DNA of 64,000 bases from CBDATW01 sp965200605 (GCA_965200605.1 CBDATW010000002.1:1-64000); one strand, 5' to 3'; positions 29,972 through 40,444 are shown, counted from the stretch's first letter. Numbers and translations are program-made. Notes: generated from the letters alone by a model not told the origin.

Positions 29972-30289
29972 ATGATAAAAGGTATTGGAGTAGATATCGT
30001 CAAACTTTCACGAATTAAGATTTCTAATCTTTCTTTTTTATCAAAAGCTGAAATTAAAATATTTAATTCAATATCAGATGCAAATAAAATATCTTTTTTA
30101 GCTGGCAGATGAGCTGCTAAAGAAGCTATTTTTAAAGCTTGAGATAAAGCGCCTAATGATTTTAGAAAAATTGAGATTTTTAATGATAAAAATGGAAAGC
30201 CATATTTAAAAGATAAAAATAACATTTTAATTTCTATATCTCATGGTCAAGATTATGCAATTGCTTTTGCTATAAATGAGCTAAATTAG
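29972..30289 (+). CDS. acpS: Holo-[acyl-carrier-protein] synthase
   Basis: 105 residues. It begins IKGIGVDIVKLSRI (metal-binding Asp) and contains LAGRWAAKEAIFKAW and ISISHGQDYAIAFA, the three AcpS signatures. It attaches 4'-phosphopantetheine to acyl carrier protein. No carrier protein gene is in the window. It has a TATAAT-containing gap and AGG upstream. Confidence 0.93.
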
Positions 30290-30391
30290 CAGTTTTTGGA
30301 AAAAAAATTAATTAATTTTCTTTTTTTTACAAGAAATTGCAAGTCTTGTAATTGTTTTCAAATCCTCCAAAATAATAGTGGGAGAAAAATA
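30290..30391 (+). other. Intergenic stretch with a 7-bp hairpin
   Basis: TACAAGA (30328-30334) pairs with TCTTGTA (30344-30350). A long T-run precedes rather than follows it, so it is not a plus-strand terminator. A GGGAG ribosome binding site for the next gene ends the stretch. Confidence 0.3.
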
Positions 30392-30685
30392 ATGTATGCC
30401 AAGATCACTTTAATTGGAACAATTCAAGAAATCGTTTTATCAAAAAAACAAAATGGCTGGATTAAAATTAAAATAACTAGACCATTTCCAGATGATAATC
30501 ATATTATTCATGTAGATTATATATGGACAAAAGTATGAAAAGAATATTTCAAAACTCTTAATGATTATTTATTTGATGGACAATTGCTATTAATTGAAGG
30601 AAGAATAGAATCTAAAGTAGAAGAAAAATTATTACAAAATTACGTATTTGCTGAAAGAATAGAAAAATTAACTCACAAAGATTAA
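30392..30685 (+). CDS. Small single-strand-binding (OB-fold) protein
   Basis: 97 residues. Pattern of SSB: KITLIGTIQEIVLSKKQNGW, then the strand with aromatic residues (VDYIWTKVWKEYF), then GQLLLIEGRIESK. It has the OB fold but no acidic C-terminal tail, so it may be an accessory SSB and not the replication SSB. ATG 30392 follows GGGAG. One UGA-Trp codon. Confidence 0.68.
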
Positions 30686-30713
30686 AATCTTATATAATTA
30701 TCATAAGGCAGAT

Positions 30714-31412
30714 ATGAAAAAAATATTATTTTTTATTAAATTATTATGTTCTAACTTAAAATTAAAAATTATGACCTTTAGGGTTAGGCAAAATCCTAAA
30801 AGGAAGGTTTATAGCCAAGAACAAATAAGCAATCAACTTGATATCTTTTTAAAATGCATTTTAGAAATTTCAGGATATAAATTTTCTATAACCGGTAAAG
30901 AAAAACTTAAAAATGCAAACAACATTGTTGTTATCTCAAACCACAAATCAAATCTTGATGCTGTGGCTATTCAATACTTTTTACCTTTTTTACCAGGTTG
31001 ATTTGGAAAAAAATCTCTATTTAACAAATGATCAATTAGCCATATTGCCTATTTGGCAAAGGCTTACCCTTTAGATAGGCAAGATCCTCGCCAATCATCT
31101 CTTCAATTTCTTAAAGCAAAAAAAGATTTTGAAAATGGGCGTAATCTCTTTATTTTCCCTGAGGGAACTCGGTCACAAAAAGAGAAAATGGGTGATTTTA
31201 AACCACTTGTATTTAGATTTATTAAATCACTAAAGGCAGACATTATCCCAATAAAATTAGATTATAGATTAAATAAACTAAATGAAGATGGCTCAAAAAA
31301 TAATAATTTTAAACTTATTGTTTTAAACAAAATTAAATATGATGATTATAAAGATAAAGAAATTGAAAGGATTAGTAAGGAAATTCATTCAATTATAAAC
31401 AATGCAAAATAA
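30714..31412 (+). CDS. plsC: 1-acyl-sn-glycerol-3-phosphate acyltransferase
   Basis: 232 residues. The acyltransferase motifs are present: NHKSNLDA (HX4D, catalytic) at about 82-89 and FPEGTRS at about 144-150. It makes phosphatidic acid in the membrane. An N-terminal hydrophobic stretch is short. Upstream is a TATATAAT sequence and AAGG. It ends in a terminator. Works with pgsA (45.7 kb) in phospholipid synthesis. Confidence 0.92.
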
Positions 31413-31430
31413 GGATTGTATCCTTATTTT
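31411..31430 (+). terminator. plsC terminator
   Basis: AAGGAT, loop TGT, ATCCTT, ATTTTT. The TATAAT of the scpA promoter follows four bases later. Confidence 0.7.
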
Positions 31431-31445
31431 TGTTATAATTTAGAT

Positions 31446-32171
31446 ATGGAATATAAATTTACAATTAATGATTTTGAAGGACCACTAGATTTACTCCTAC
31501 ATTTAATTTCTAAAAAAGAAATTGATATTATCGATATTGATGTAAGTAAACTAGCAGATCAATATGTGGCATTTATCAAGGAACAGCAAGAACTTAGTTT
31601 GGAAATAGCCTCAGAGTTTTTAATAATGGCTAGTTATTTAATTGAATTAAAATCAAAAGCCATTATTCCCATTGAGGAAATAAATTTTGATAATGAATTT
31701 GAGCAATCAGAAAAGCACAAATTAATCCAAAGATTAATTGAATATAAGAAATTTAAAAAATCAACAGCTTTTTTTGAAGATCAAGCTAAAAAAAGAGATT
31801 TAATCTTTACCAAAAATCCAGAATCATTAACTCACTTAGAGATTCCTCTAGATAATCGGGGCTTTGAAAGCCATGTTGATACTCACTCTTTAACTAACGC
31901 TTTAAACAATATGCTTAAAAGATTATCTAAAGAAAAACCTCTTGATACATTTATTTCAGGTTCACCAATTAACCATGAACAGTTAGAAATTGATATAATT
32001 AAAAGGATTAATAATGAAAAGAAATTTTCATTTATATCATTATTTTCAACCAGAAATGATAGGGCATATATTGTTTCAACAATAATTTGTGTTTTGGATT
32101 TAACAAAAAACAAAATTTTGAAATTAAGTCAAGATCAAGAATTTGGCGAAATAATAATTGAAAGGGCCTAG
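31446..32171 (+). CDS. scpA: Segregation and condensation protein A
   Basis: 241 residues. The N-terminus (INDFEGPLDLLLHLISKKEIDIIDIDVSKLADQY) is the kleisin family signature. It bridges SMC heads together with ScpB. I chose ATG 31446. A TATAAT lies at 31434-31439, so transcription should begin at or next to the ATG and no Shine-Dalgarno is present: probably a leaderless message. Followed two bases later by scpB. Confidence 0.95.
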   Translation: MEYKFTINDFEGPLDLLLHLISKKEIDIIDIDVSKLADQYVAFIKEQQELSLEIASEFLIMASYLIELKSKAIIPIEEINFDNEFEQSEKHKLIQRLIEYKKFKKSTAFFEDQAKKRDLIFTKNPESLTHLEIPLDNRGFESHVDTHSLTNALNNMLKRLSKEKPLDTFISGSPINHEQLEIDIIKRINNEKKFSFISLFSTRNDRAYIVSTIICVLDLTKNKILKLSQDQEFGEIIIERA

Positions 32172-32173
32172 TT

Positions 32174-32740
32174 ATGGAATTATTTAGAAAAATTGATGCA
32201 ATCTTGTTTGTTTGCGGATCTGATGGAATATCTTTTGCAGATTTGCAAAAAACACTAAATATTGAATCAGAAGAACTAAAAACACTACTAGAAAGTTATG
32301 AAAATAAGCTTAAAAATAGCAATTCTGCACTTCAACTAATATCTTTTGGCAATAAGTATAAACTTAGCACAAAAGAAGATTTAAACGAGACTTTATCAGC
32401 TTTGGTTGATAACAAGCCTAATAGATTATCACAATCAGCCCTTGAAACTTTATCAATTATTGCTTATAAAGGCCCAATTACTAGAATTGAAATTGAAGAT
32501 ATTAGGGGAGTTGATTCAACTACCATTATTGCCAAGTTAATGTCATTGGATTTAATAAAGGAAGCAGGAAGAGCCAAATCCACTGGTTCGCCAATTCTTT
32601 ATAAAGTCTCTGATTATTTTATGGATTTCTTTAAGTTAAGTGATTTATCACAACTTCCTGAATTACCAGATTTGCAAAAGCATGATGTTAACGATGTCAA
32701 CATTTATAAATCAAAATACCAAGAAGAAGAAAATGGATAA
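32174..32740 (+). CDS. scpB: Segregation and condensation protein B
   Basis: 188 residues with two winged-helix domains. The second has the typical SALETLSIIAYKGPITRIEIEDIRGVDS. Binds ScpA in the SMC complex. It overlaps rluB by eight bases; the order scpA-scpB-rluB is common in Firmicutes. Confidence 0.95.
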   Translation: MELFRKIDAILFVCGSDGISFADLQKTLNIESEELKTLLESYENKLKNSNSALQLISFGNKYKLSTKEDLNETLSALVDNKPNRLSQSALETLSIIAYKGPITRIEIEDIRGVDSTTIIAKLMSLDLIKEAGRAKSTGSPILYKVSDYFMDFFKLSDLSQLPELPDLQKHDVNDVNIYKSKYQEEENG

Positions 32741-33437
32741 AATTCAAAAAGTTATTTCTCAAGCTGGATATTATTCAAGAAGAGAAGCAGAGGAGTTAAT
32801 TAAAGAAAAGCGAATTAAAGTAAATAAAAAGTTGGCCCATATCGGCCAGCTTGTTTCACAAGATGACACTATTTATATTGATGATAAAAAAATCAAAAAA
32901 GAACAATCCTTTGTCTATTATCTTTTAAACAAACCAAAAGGTTGTGTTTCAACAACCAAAGACCCCCAAGGTAGAAAAACAGTGATAGACCTTGTACCTA
33001 ATAAACCAAAAGTTTATCCAGTAGGAAGGTTAGATTATAATACAACCGGAGCTTTACTTTTAACAAATGATGGCAATTTAACTCTAAAGTTAACTCATCC
33101 CAAATTTAAACATAAAAAGAAATATATCGCTATTTTTAAAAAAGAAATTAAAAAAAGCGATATTGAAAAACTAAAAAAAGGAATTAAAATAAAATCAGGA
33201 TATGTTACAGCTCCTGCTAAAGTTAAAGTAATTTCTTTTGATAAAGCCAAAAATGTCTCTAAAATTTCTCTAACTATTTCTGAGGGCAAAAAACATCAAG
33301 TTAAAATGATGTTAAAAGCTCTTGGATTTATGGTTGATAAACTCCATAGAGAACAATTTTCAATATTTACAGTAAAGAAAGTTTCTTCCGGTAAATATAT
33401 CAAAATTGATCCAGAAGACATTAAACAATTAAAATAG
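32733..33437 (+). CDS. rluB: 23S rRNA pseudouridine synthase, RluB/RsuA family
   Basis: 234 residues. S4 domain (KVISQAGYYSRREAEELI) then the catalytic core with the active Asp in YPVGRLDYNTTGALLLTNDG. The C-terminal part has SEGKKHQVKMMLKALG. It follows scpB, the usual position of RluB. ATG 32733 follows AAGAAGAA inside scpB. Confidence 0.93.
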   Translation: MDKIQKVISQAGYYSRREAEELIKEKRIKVNKKLAHIGQLVSQDDTIYIDDKKIKKEQSFVYYLLNKPKGCVSTTKDPQGRKTVIDLVPNKPKVYPVGRLDYNTTGALLLTNDGNLTLKLTHPKFKHKKKYIAIFKKEIKKSDIEKLKKGIKIKSGYVTAPAKVKVISFDKAKNVSKISLTISEGKKHQVKMMLKALGFMVDKLHREQFSIFTVKKVSSGKYIKIDPEDIKQLK

Positions 33438-33463
33438 TATCTATTTTATGCTATTATCAAAGT

Positions 33464-34186
33464 ATGAAAAAACTAAATGATTACAAAAAAAAGTTAACAA
33501 AATCAGAAATTCAAGTTTTAAATTTTTGTAATAACAATATTGATAAATTACAAACTATGAATATTGCTTATGTTTCAAAAAAATCAAAAGTCGCTAAAAC
33601 AACTGTTTTTAGAATGGCTAAAAAATTAGGATTTTCAGGATGAAAAGACTTTAAAGAATTTGCTATAAGCCAAAAAAAAGGGCAAACAACTGAATATAAA
33701 AAATTTATATCTAAATACTTAAATAAAATTCAACTCCTTGCAGACATGGATAATGATAAAGAATTTAAAAAATTAGTTAAAATCATTGAAAAATCACAAA
33801 CTATAGTATTTATAGGTGTTTCAAGGAATTATGACATTGCAAATTTAGTCGCTATGAATTTTCTAGTTAAAGGTTATAACTCCTATTCTTTTAGACCTCA
33901 TAGAATTGAGAATAACAAATTAAGAAAATTAAATCATAATGACTTGGTAATTGTAATTTCTTATGGAGGAGAGACTAATTCTTTGAATCAGTGTGTTAAA
34001 CTGATAAACACAAAGACAAAATTAGCATCAATAACATCTGGTAACCACAATTGACTCTATAAAAGATCAGACATTAATTTAATAGTTCCTCATTTAACAG
34101 AAGATTTAAAATTCGAACCAATTACTCCTAAAATAATGTTTTTAATATTATTAAATATTCTTACAAATAAAGTAAAAAATAAATAA
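33464..34186 (+). CDS. RpiR/MurR-family transcriptional regulator
   Basis: 240 residues. N-terminal helix-turn-helix (VSKKSKVAKTTVFRMAKKLGFSGWKDF, about 40-66), typical of RpiR where SxSTVxRxxKxLGFxGYxEF is usual, and a C-terminal SIS sugar-phosphate-binding domain (IVFIGVSRNYDIANLVAM, VIVISYGGETNS). It stands just before the PTS genes and likely controls them by binding palindromes at 34244-34294. The effector is probably a sugar phosphate. Confidence 0.9.
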
Positions 34187-34191
34187 TTTCC

Positions 34192-34219
34192 AAGTTCCTT
34201 TAAAAAAGGAACTTTTTTT
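34192..34219 (+). terminator. Terminator between the regulator and the PTS operon
   Basis: AAGTTCCTTT, loop AAA, AAAGGAACTT, then T-run. Confidence 0.88.
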
Positions 34220-34243
34220 CCATTAGTATTTTGTATTATGAAA

Positions 34244-34294
34244 ATGTATACATATATGTAAATGTTTCACATTTAATTACCAATATGTATACAT
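34244..34294 (+). promoter_or_regulatory. Three palindromes before the PTS operon, likely operator
   Basis: ATGTATACAT occurs twice as a perfect palindrome (34244-34253 and 34285-34294), with AAATGT-TTC-ACATTT between them (34260-34274). The start codon of EIIC is 30 bases further on. The RpiR-family protein encoded just upstream is the obvious candidate to bind. Confidence 0.65.
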
Positions 34295-34323
34295 TATAAA
34301 TAATTAAAAATAAGGAGAATTTT

Positions 34324-35604
34324 ATGAAATTCATGAAATGAATGGAAGACGTATTAATGCCAAAAATGGCTAAATTTGTTGCTCAAAAACATATTTATGC
34401 CATTAGAACTGGTATTCTTGCATCTCTTCCATTAACTTTGGTTGGATCTCTATTCCTAGTTGTATTCTTTCTTCCCATTCCCGGATGAACAGGTAAGGTT
34501 GTAGCAGCATTTGGATCAGGATCCATATTCCTTGCACCATTCTCGCTAACAATGGGAATTATAGGTGTCTTTATTACCATTTCTATTGCTCACCGTTTGG
34601 CTGAACAATACGAAGTAGATTATACAGGAGCTGGAAACATGGCCCTTGTAATATACATAATGTCACTAATGGCACCATCCATTAAAGATGGCACAGCACA
34701 AGGGAAATTGATTCTAAGATCAATGGGGGCCACATCTATTTTTGGTGGTATTATTTGTGCTATATTTGCCGTGGAAATATTAAGAATTTGTATACAAAAA
34801 AACATTAGAATCAAAATGCCATCTGGTGTCCCTGATGCGATTGCAGATTCATTCAACGTAGTTGTGCCTCTCTTAATTGCAGTGATCCCAGCTTGATTAC
34901 TAATTATTACAGGATTTGATATGCACTCAATAATTGCAACAGCGCTATCACCGCTTAAAAACTTTGTAGTTGGATCAAACTTCTTTGGGCTTATGCTTAT
35001 CATATTTATGATATCATTCCTATGAAGTTTTGGTATTCATGGGGCCTCAATTATCTTGAGCCTTCTTGTTAATCCATTTTCTCTACAAGCTCTTACAGAA
35101 AATGCTAATGCTGCTGCAGCTGGTACTGAAATACCAAACATTGTCACAGGAACCTTCATTCACACATTCGTTATGGTTGGAGGTTCTGGTGCCACATTAG
35201 GACTGCTAATTGCGATGTTTATCTTTGGAGTAAAATCAGTGCAATTGAAACAAATTAGAAAAATTGCTATTTTGCCTGGACTTTTCCAAATTAATGAACC
35301 AGTTATTTTTGGATTCCCAATCGTTATGAACCCAATTATGATGATTCCATTTATGTTAGCTCCTATGGCTTCTGGAGCAATAGCATTCTTTGCTACAAAA
35401 TTAGGTATGATTGGTAAGGTCTTTATAAAACCACCTTGAACAACACCATCTATCTTAAATGCCTTTTTTGCAACAACAGATTGAAAAGCAATGGTTGTTT
35501 CATTTATATGTATTGTAGCAACAGTTGCAATCTATGCACCATTTTTGAAAATTTATGACAAAATGCTAGTAAACCAAGAATTAGCTGGAAATAATAAAAA
35601 ATAG
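34324..35604 (+). CDS. PTS cellobiose/lactose-family transporter EIIC
   Basis: 426 residues, about ten membrane segments. The start (WMEDVLMPKMAKFVAQKHIYAIRTGI) and the INEPVIFGFPIVMNP motif (about 312-326) are typical of the Lac/Cel EIIC family, where the NEP Glu helps bind sugar. It imports and phosphorylates a beta-glucoside with EIIB and EIIA encoded downstream. GGAG before ATG. The stop shares one base with the GTG start of the glucosidase. Confidence 0.93.
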
Positions 35605-37079
35605 TGGCTAAAAAATTAAAATTCCCTGATAATTTTCTATGAGGGGGAGCAACTGCCTCAGAACAAATAGAAGGCAAAGGCATTACTCAAAAGGGTGAAA
35701 CCGTTTGAGATTTAATGTACAAGCACAATAAAGATATATTTTGAGATAATGTGGGCCCTCAAGTCACATCTGATTTTACAAGACACTACAAGTCTGATAT
35801 TAAGATGTGAAAAGAAATGGGTGCAAACTCAGTTAGGTTAGGCTTTTCATGAGCCAGAATTTTCCCTGAAGGAATGGATGGAGAAGTAAATCAAAATGCA
35901 GTTAAAATGTATCATGAAATTATTGATGAGTGCCTAAAAAATAGCATTAATCCCATAATGAACATTTATCACTTTGATATGCCGGCTTGAGCCGATGCCA
36001 AAGGCGGTTTTACATCGCTTGAAGTAGTTGATGATTTTGCAAAGTTTGCAAGATTCCTTTTCAATGAATATTGTTCAAAACTTGATTACATCGTTACAAT
36101 GAATGAACCGCAAATCCCAATAATGCGAGGTTATAATTCCGATATTTTTTGACCAATGAAACTCAATGATAATATTGGTTTTGCCAAAGCTTGGTTTGGC
36201 ACAATCTTGTCACATGCCAAAGCAGTAAAAATCTTTAAAGAAGAGTTTTCCCACCTTAAAACAAAGATTGGATGCGTTTATGCTTTATCAGATTCAATTA
36301 TAAAAGATGGAATTAATTTTGATGCAGAAGATAAAGAGGCAACAGAAAACGGCGCCTTGGTTTATAACCATATGTGAGCATCACCAATGACAAATGGGAA
36401 GATTCCCAAAAAAACTTGAGAAATTTTTAAGTTTTACAACATTGAAACAAATTTTTCAGAAGAAAATATTAAAATAATTAATGAAACTCAAATTGATTTT
36501 ATAGGTGTTAATTACTATACACCAAAAAGATATCAAAAATCGCCAAAAACTCTTGAAGAAAGAAAAAAGATGCCATTAATTAAGGCTCTTGGAGAACCTT
36601 ACAAATGACCTGAAGCTAGAGTCAATGTTTTTAGAGGTTGAGAAATCAGGCCTGAATCAATTTATGAAATTGCTATGTACATTAAAGATGAACTTGGCAA
36701 CTTACCATTTTATATTGGAGAAAATGGTATGGGCGTTGAAGACGAAGATCGCTTCAGAGGAGAAAATGGAGAAATTCAAGATGATTATCGAATCGCCTTT
36801 CTAGAAGAGCATTTATCTTATTTACACAAAGCTATTCAAGAGGGTGCCAACTGTTTTGGATACCACATGTGAGCAATGATGGATAATTGATCTTGAAGAA
36901 ACGCTTATAAAAACAGATATGGATTTATTGAAGTTGATCTAAAAGATCAATCAAGAAAATACAAAAAATCAGCTCATTGATTAAAAGAAACATCAAAAAA
37001 CAATGGTTTTGTTGATGATGGTAAAAAAATCGAAGATTTTATGGATTTGCAAAATATAGAGTATAATAAGTCTGTATAA
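35604..37079 (+). CDS. 6-phospho-beta-glucosidase, glycoside hydrolase family 1
   Basis: 491 residues. Starts at GTG 35604 (FPDNFLWGGATASEQIEG), overlapping the EIIC stop. Catalytic acid/base in TMNEPQ (about 173) and nucleophile in YIGENGMG (about 375). The GHWxxDNWSW-like MMDNWSW near the end completes the sugar site. It splits the phosphorylated disaccharide brought in by the PTS. Many UGA-Trp codons interrupt the frame under the standard code. It is co-transcribed with EIIC and EIIB. Confidence 0.94.
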
Positions 37080-37097
37080 TATGAAAGGAATAAAATC

Positions 37098-37400
37098 ATG
37101 AAAAAAGTATTATTAGTATGTATGGCTGGCATGTCTACTGCATTCCTTGTACAAGAAGTAAACAAACTAGCAAAACAGAGAAAAATGGGTCTAGTTTTTA
37201 ATGAAGCTCCATTTGGTTCTTTCAAATCTAAAATGAAAGATGTATCGCTTGTTTGCGTTGCTCCTCAAATTAAATTCAATTTTGATCAAGTAAAAAAAGA
37301 AGCTGACAAAATAAATGTGCCAACATATCAAATCAAACAAAAAGAATATGTTCCTATATATGCAAATGATTTGCTAGATAATATAGAAAAACTATTGTAA
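37098..37400 (+). CDS. PTS cellobiose/lactose-family EIIB
   Basis: 100 residues. The phosphorylated Cys is Cys8 in KKVLLVCMAGMSTA. The fold and length fit EIIB-Cel. It takes phosphate from EIIA (37872) and gives it to sugar bound in EIIC. AAGGA lies upstream. Directly followed by an unknown membrane gene. Confidence 0.93.
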   Translation: MKKVLLVCMAGMSTAFLVQEVNKLAKQRKMGLVFNEAPFGSFKSKMKDVSLVCVAPQIKFNFDQVKKEADKINVPTYQIKQKEYVPIYANDLLDNIEKLL

Positions 37401-37401
37401 T

Positions 37402-37872
37402 ATGTGAGGAAATCTTTATTTAATAATATTAGCTGGACTTAGTTATCTTTTCTTTGATAGGTATGTAAAAAAATCAAATATATTCAGAAATATAAATAGA
37501 ATATTACTTTATATTACACCATTTATATATTTAACACTTTCATTATACATGGTTGTAAACTTCAATAAAGGTTTGGTTATAACTCAAAGATCTTTAGCAA
37601 TTGTTTTTACTCCTTTTATTATTATGTGTGCACTGGCAATTACTGAAGGTAGGCAAAGATATGTTTTAAATAAAAACCAATATGTCCCAGATACTGGAGA
37701 GTATTTAAAAACAATGAAAGCTGATTTAAAAAACATTCCCAAATATAAAGAAATGTTAATTAGGCAAGGCTATGATATTTCAAAATGATCAGATCAAAAA
37801 GTTTTTGATACAGCAAGAGAAATAGAGTATAACAAAATACTGAAAATCAAAAAGAAAAAGAAGAAGAAATAA
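37402..37872 (+). CDS. Unknown membrane protein inside the PTS operon
   Basis: 156 residues starting MWGNLYLIILAGLSYLFF, one base after the EIIB stop. There are about three hydrophobic segments (about 3-17, 32-52 and 62-81), then a charged cytoplasmic-looking tail with a Lys run at the end. The stop TAA overlaps the EIIA ATG, so it is translated within the PTS operon. It matches no PTS component I know. Its place between EIIB and EIIA suggests a role in, or assembly of, the transporter, but that is inference. Confidence 0.7.
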
Positions 37873-38189
37873 TGGATACATCATTAAATAGGCAAGCAGA
37901 AATAGCATTTACTATTATTAATGCTTCTGCAACAGCAAAAGCCCTTGCTTTACAAGCAGTTGATTTAGCAAGAGAAAAAAAATTTGATGAGGCTAAAAAA
38001 CTTATTGTAGAAGCAAGAGAGTCAATTGGACCTGGAGCAAGTGCCCATGGCAAGTTGGTTCAATATGAAGCTGGTGGTAATCAATTTACAGTTTCCTTAC
38101 TTTTGATGCATGCTGAAGATCAAATGCTGACTACTGAAACAATCATAATTATGGCTGAACAACTAATTGACGTATATAAAAAATTGTAA
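37872..38189 (+). CDS. PTS lactose/cellobiose-family EIIA
   Basis: 105 residues, an all-helical EIIA-Lac fold. The phosphorylated His lies in LLLMHAEDQMLT (about residue 76). It accepts phosphate from HPr and passes it to EIIB. Start ATG overlaps the preceding TAA. Last gene of the operon. Confidence 0.92.
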   Translation: MDTSLNRQAEIAFTIINASATAKALALQAVDLAREKKFDEAKKLIVEARESIGPGASAHGKLVQYEAGGNQFTVSLLLMHAEDQMLTTETIIIMAEQLIDVYKKL

Positions 38190-38203
38190 AATTAATACAT
38201 AAT

Positions 38204-38230
38204 TAACTAACATAAAGTTAGTTATTTTAT
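38204..38230 (+). terminator. Terminator of the PTS operon
   Basis: TAACTAAC, loop ATAAA, GTTAGTTA, then TTTTA. Confidence 0.65.
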
Positions 38231-38265
38231 TCAATGGTATAATTAATAATTAAAAAGGAAATATA

Positions 38266-39483
38266 ATGATAAAAACAAATTTAAGAAATAGCAATATTAG
38301 CACTAAAAAATTAGCAAGCTTAAAATCAAGAACCAAAAAGATCCATCAAAAAATTCATTCCGGAAAAGTTACTTTTACTGGATGAGTAGATTATCCAAAA
38401 AAACTAAATAAAAAGTTTTTAGAAGATCTTAAAAAGACAGCTATCCAAATTAAAAAACAATCAGATGTTTTGTTAGTTATTGGCATTGGTGGATCTTATA
38501 TGGGTGGTAAAGCCGGGATTGATTCAATCAATTCAATGTTTACCAAAAGCAACACTGAAGTTATCTTTATTGGTTATTCACTTTCAGAAAAACATATTGC
38601 TAATCTTAAAAAATATTTAAAAGATAAAAGATTTTCAATTAATGTTATTTCCAAATCAGGAACAACACTTGAAACTTTAGCTACTTTTGAAGAGTTTAAA
38701 AAGCTCTTAGTTAAAAGCCAGCCCAACAATTGAGCTAAATACATTTTTGCAACCACAGATGCCAAAAATGGTAGATTAAAGTCAGAATCAACTAAAAACA
38801 GTTATAAAACCTTTAATTTACCTGATTCAATTGGCGGTAGATACTCTGTATTAACACCGGTGGGGCTTTTACCTTTTGCTGTAGCTGGTTTAGATATCGA
38901 TCAAATTGTAAAAGGGGCAAAAGCCGCTCACCAAGATTTATCTAAGCTAAATAATGATGCATATAAATATGCCCAGGCACGCTTTCTTTTATCTAAAAAA
39001 TATTTTCTTGAACTACTTGTAACTTATTCACCTGATTTATTTAACTTGATGAATTGAGTTCAACAATTATATGGAGAATCAGAAGGGAAAAAAGGTAGGG
39101 GAGCTTTTCCATCTCCTTCACTATTTTCAAGAGATCTCCATTCAATTGGTCAATTTATTCAAGAGGGTAAACAAAATTTTTTTATCTCAACACTAAATGT
39201 TAAAGAAAAAGAAAAATCATTAAAATTTCAAAATTATAAAACATTTAATGAAATTAACAATATTATATTTAAATCATCAATTTTTGCTCATTACAAAGAA
39301 GCCAATATTAACAATATAGTCTTTGAAGTTGACGGATGAGATGAATCAAAATTAGGTTATTTCTTCTATTTCCATCAAAAGGCATGTGCCATGACTTCAT
39401 ATCTCCAAGGAGTCAATCCGTTTGACCAACCAGGTGTTGAAGTTTATAAAGCACATATGAAAAAGATGATTAATATAAAATAA
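38266..39483 (+). CDS. pgi: Glucose-6-phosphate isomerase
   Basis: 405 residues. Signature GGRYSVLTPVGLLPFAVAG, the sugar-phosphate SIS segments (IGIGGSYMGGKAGID, ISKSGTTLETLATF), and the C-terminal FFYFHQKACAMTSYLQGVNPFDQPGVE with the late catalytic residues. It converts glucose-6-P, the product of the adjacent PTS/glucosidase pathway, to fructose-6-P. It has its own TATAAT (38237-38242) and AAGGAA. Length is a little short of the usual 420-450 of Gram-positive enzymes. Confidence 0.95.
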
Positions 39484-39486
39484 TAT

Positions 39487-39759
39487 TTAAAATAACAAAA
39501 AAAGGCTTATGCCTTTTTTTCAGACATGAAGTTTGGTCTCACTAGTTAGTTTGCAAACAAATTTGCTTTTAATATAATCTAAACTAAATGTTTGAATTAA
39601 TGCATTGTTCTTTTCTACTTGGTAAAACTTACTAGTTAAAAACCAACAAGTTGCGTAGCCATGAACTTTACTTATTATTACTGGTCTAGCTCCATTTTTA
39701 TTTAATTTTTTACATTTGTTGGGATCATAGTTTATCCTAGATATTTTTTCTCAGTTCAT
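39487..39759 (-). CDS. Hypothetical 90-residue protein
   Basis: The minus strand reads MNWEKISRINYDPNKCKKLN, then GARPVIISKVHGYATCWFLT and ends just inside the pgi stop region. AGGCGG precedes the ATG. UGA is read as Trp twice. The RPVIIS segment after NGA loosely recalls PemK/MazF-type proteins, but I cannot confirm this. The last 15 codons overlap the pgi terminator, so the hairpin is also coding. Nothing else is seen between 39484 and 39840. Confidence 0.5.
39497..39520. terminator. pgi terminator
   Basis: AAAAAAAGGC, loop TTAT, GCCTTTTTTT. It is symmetric and may act in both directions. Confidence 0.85.
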
Positions 39760-39840
39760 AATATTTCCGCCTACAATATATATAGCCAAAAAACAAAATT
39801 TCTAATTTTTTTCAAAAAAAATAAAAAATACTGGTTTGTA

Positions 39841-40386
39841 TTAAATACTGTATTTTTCAGGGTGTTTTTCCATCATTTGTTTAATAAATTCTTTTTTATC
39901 CATATCTTTGTATTTTTTATAAAGTTCTTTTGTTTCTTCTAGTTCTTTTTTTGCATAATCGGCATTTTCAAAGCCAGTAATTTCAATTTTTGAACCTTTA
40001 TAATCTTTATAAGTTTTAAAGAAAGTTTCAATTTGATCTAAAATTGTTTTATCAACATCTTTGATATCTTTAATGTTTTTGTAATTGGGGTCATCATCAA
40101 CAAAGGCAATTAATTTAGTATCAGTTTCGCCCTCATCAATCATCTTCATTGCTCCAACTATCCTTGCTTCAACAAGCGTTGTAGGAGTAATGGCTCCCTT
40201 AGCTATAACTAGGACATCAAGGGGATCACCATCTCAATCTAAAGTGTTATCAATAAAGCCATAGTTTTGGGGGTATGTAAAATCTCCAAAAAGCATGCGA
40301 TCAACTTTTAGAACTCCTTTTTCCATTTCATATTTTACATTGCTATCTTTTGGGATTTCAATAATTGTTTCAACAATAAATGCCAT
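39841..40386 (-). CDS. ppa: Inorganic pyrophosphatase
   Basis: 181 residues. It contains YPQNYGFIDNTLDWDGDPLDVLV, with the metal-binding Asp cluster of family I soluble pyrophosphatases, and EARIVGAMKMIDEGETD. Start ATG 40386 follows AAGGAG. It pulls nucleotide and tRNA-charging reactions forward by splitting PPi. Divergent from the ribU transcript. Confidence 0.95.
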
Positions 40387-40444
40387 ACAAACTCTCCTTA
40401 TTAATAAAATTGTATCATATTTTTAAATGTGATAAAATATTATA

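Noticed and set aside
34620..35003. 127-codon minus-strand frame inside EIIC
   Set aside because: Antisense of the conserved transporter; hydrophobic pattern is a mirror effect.
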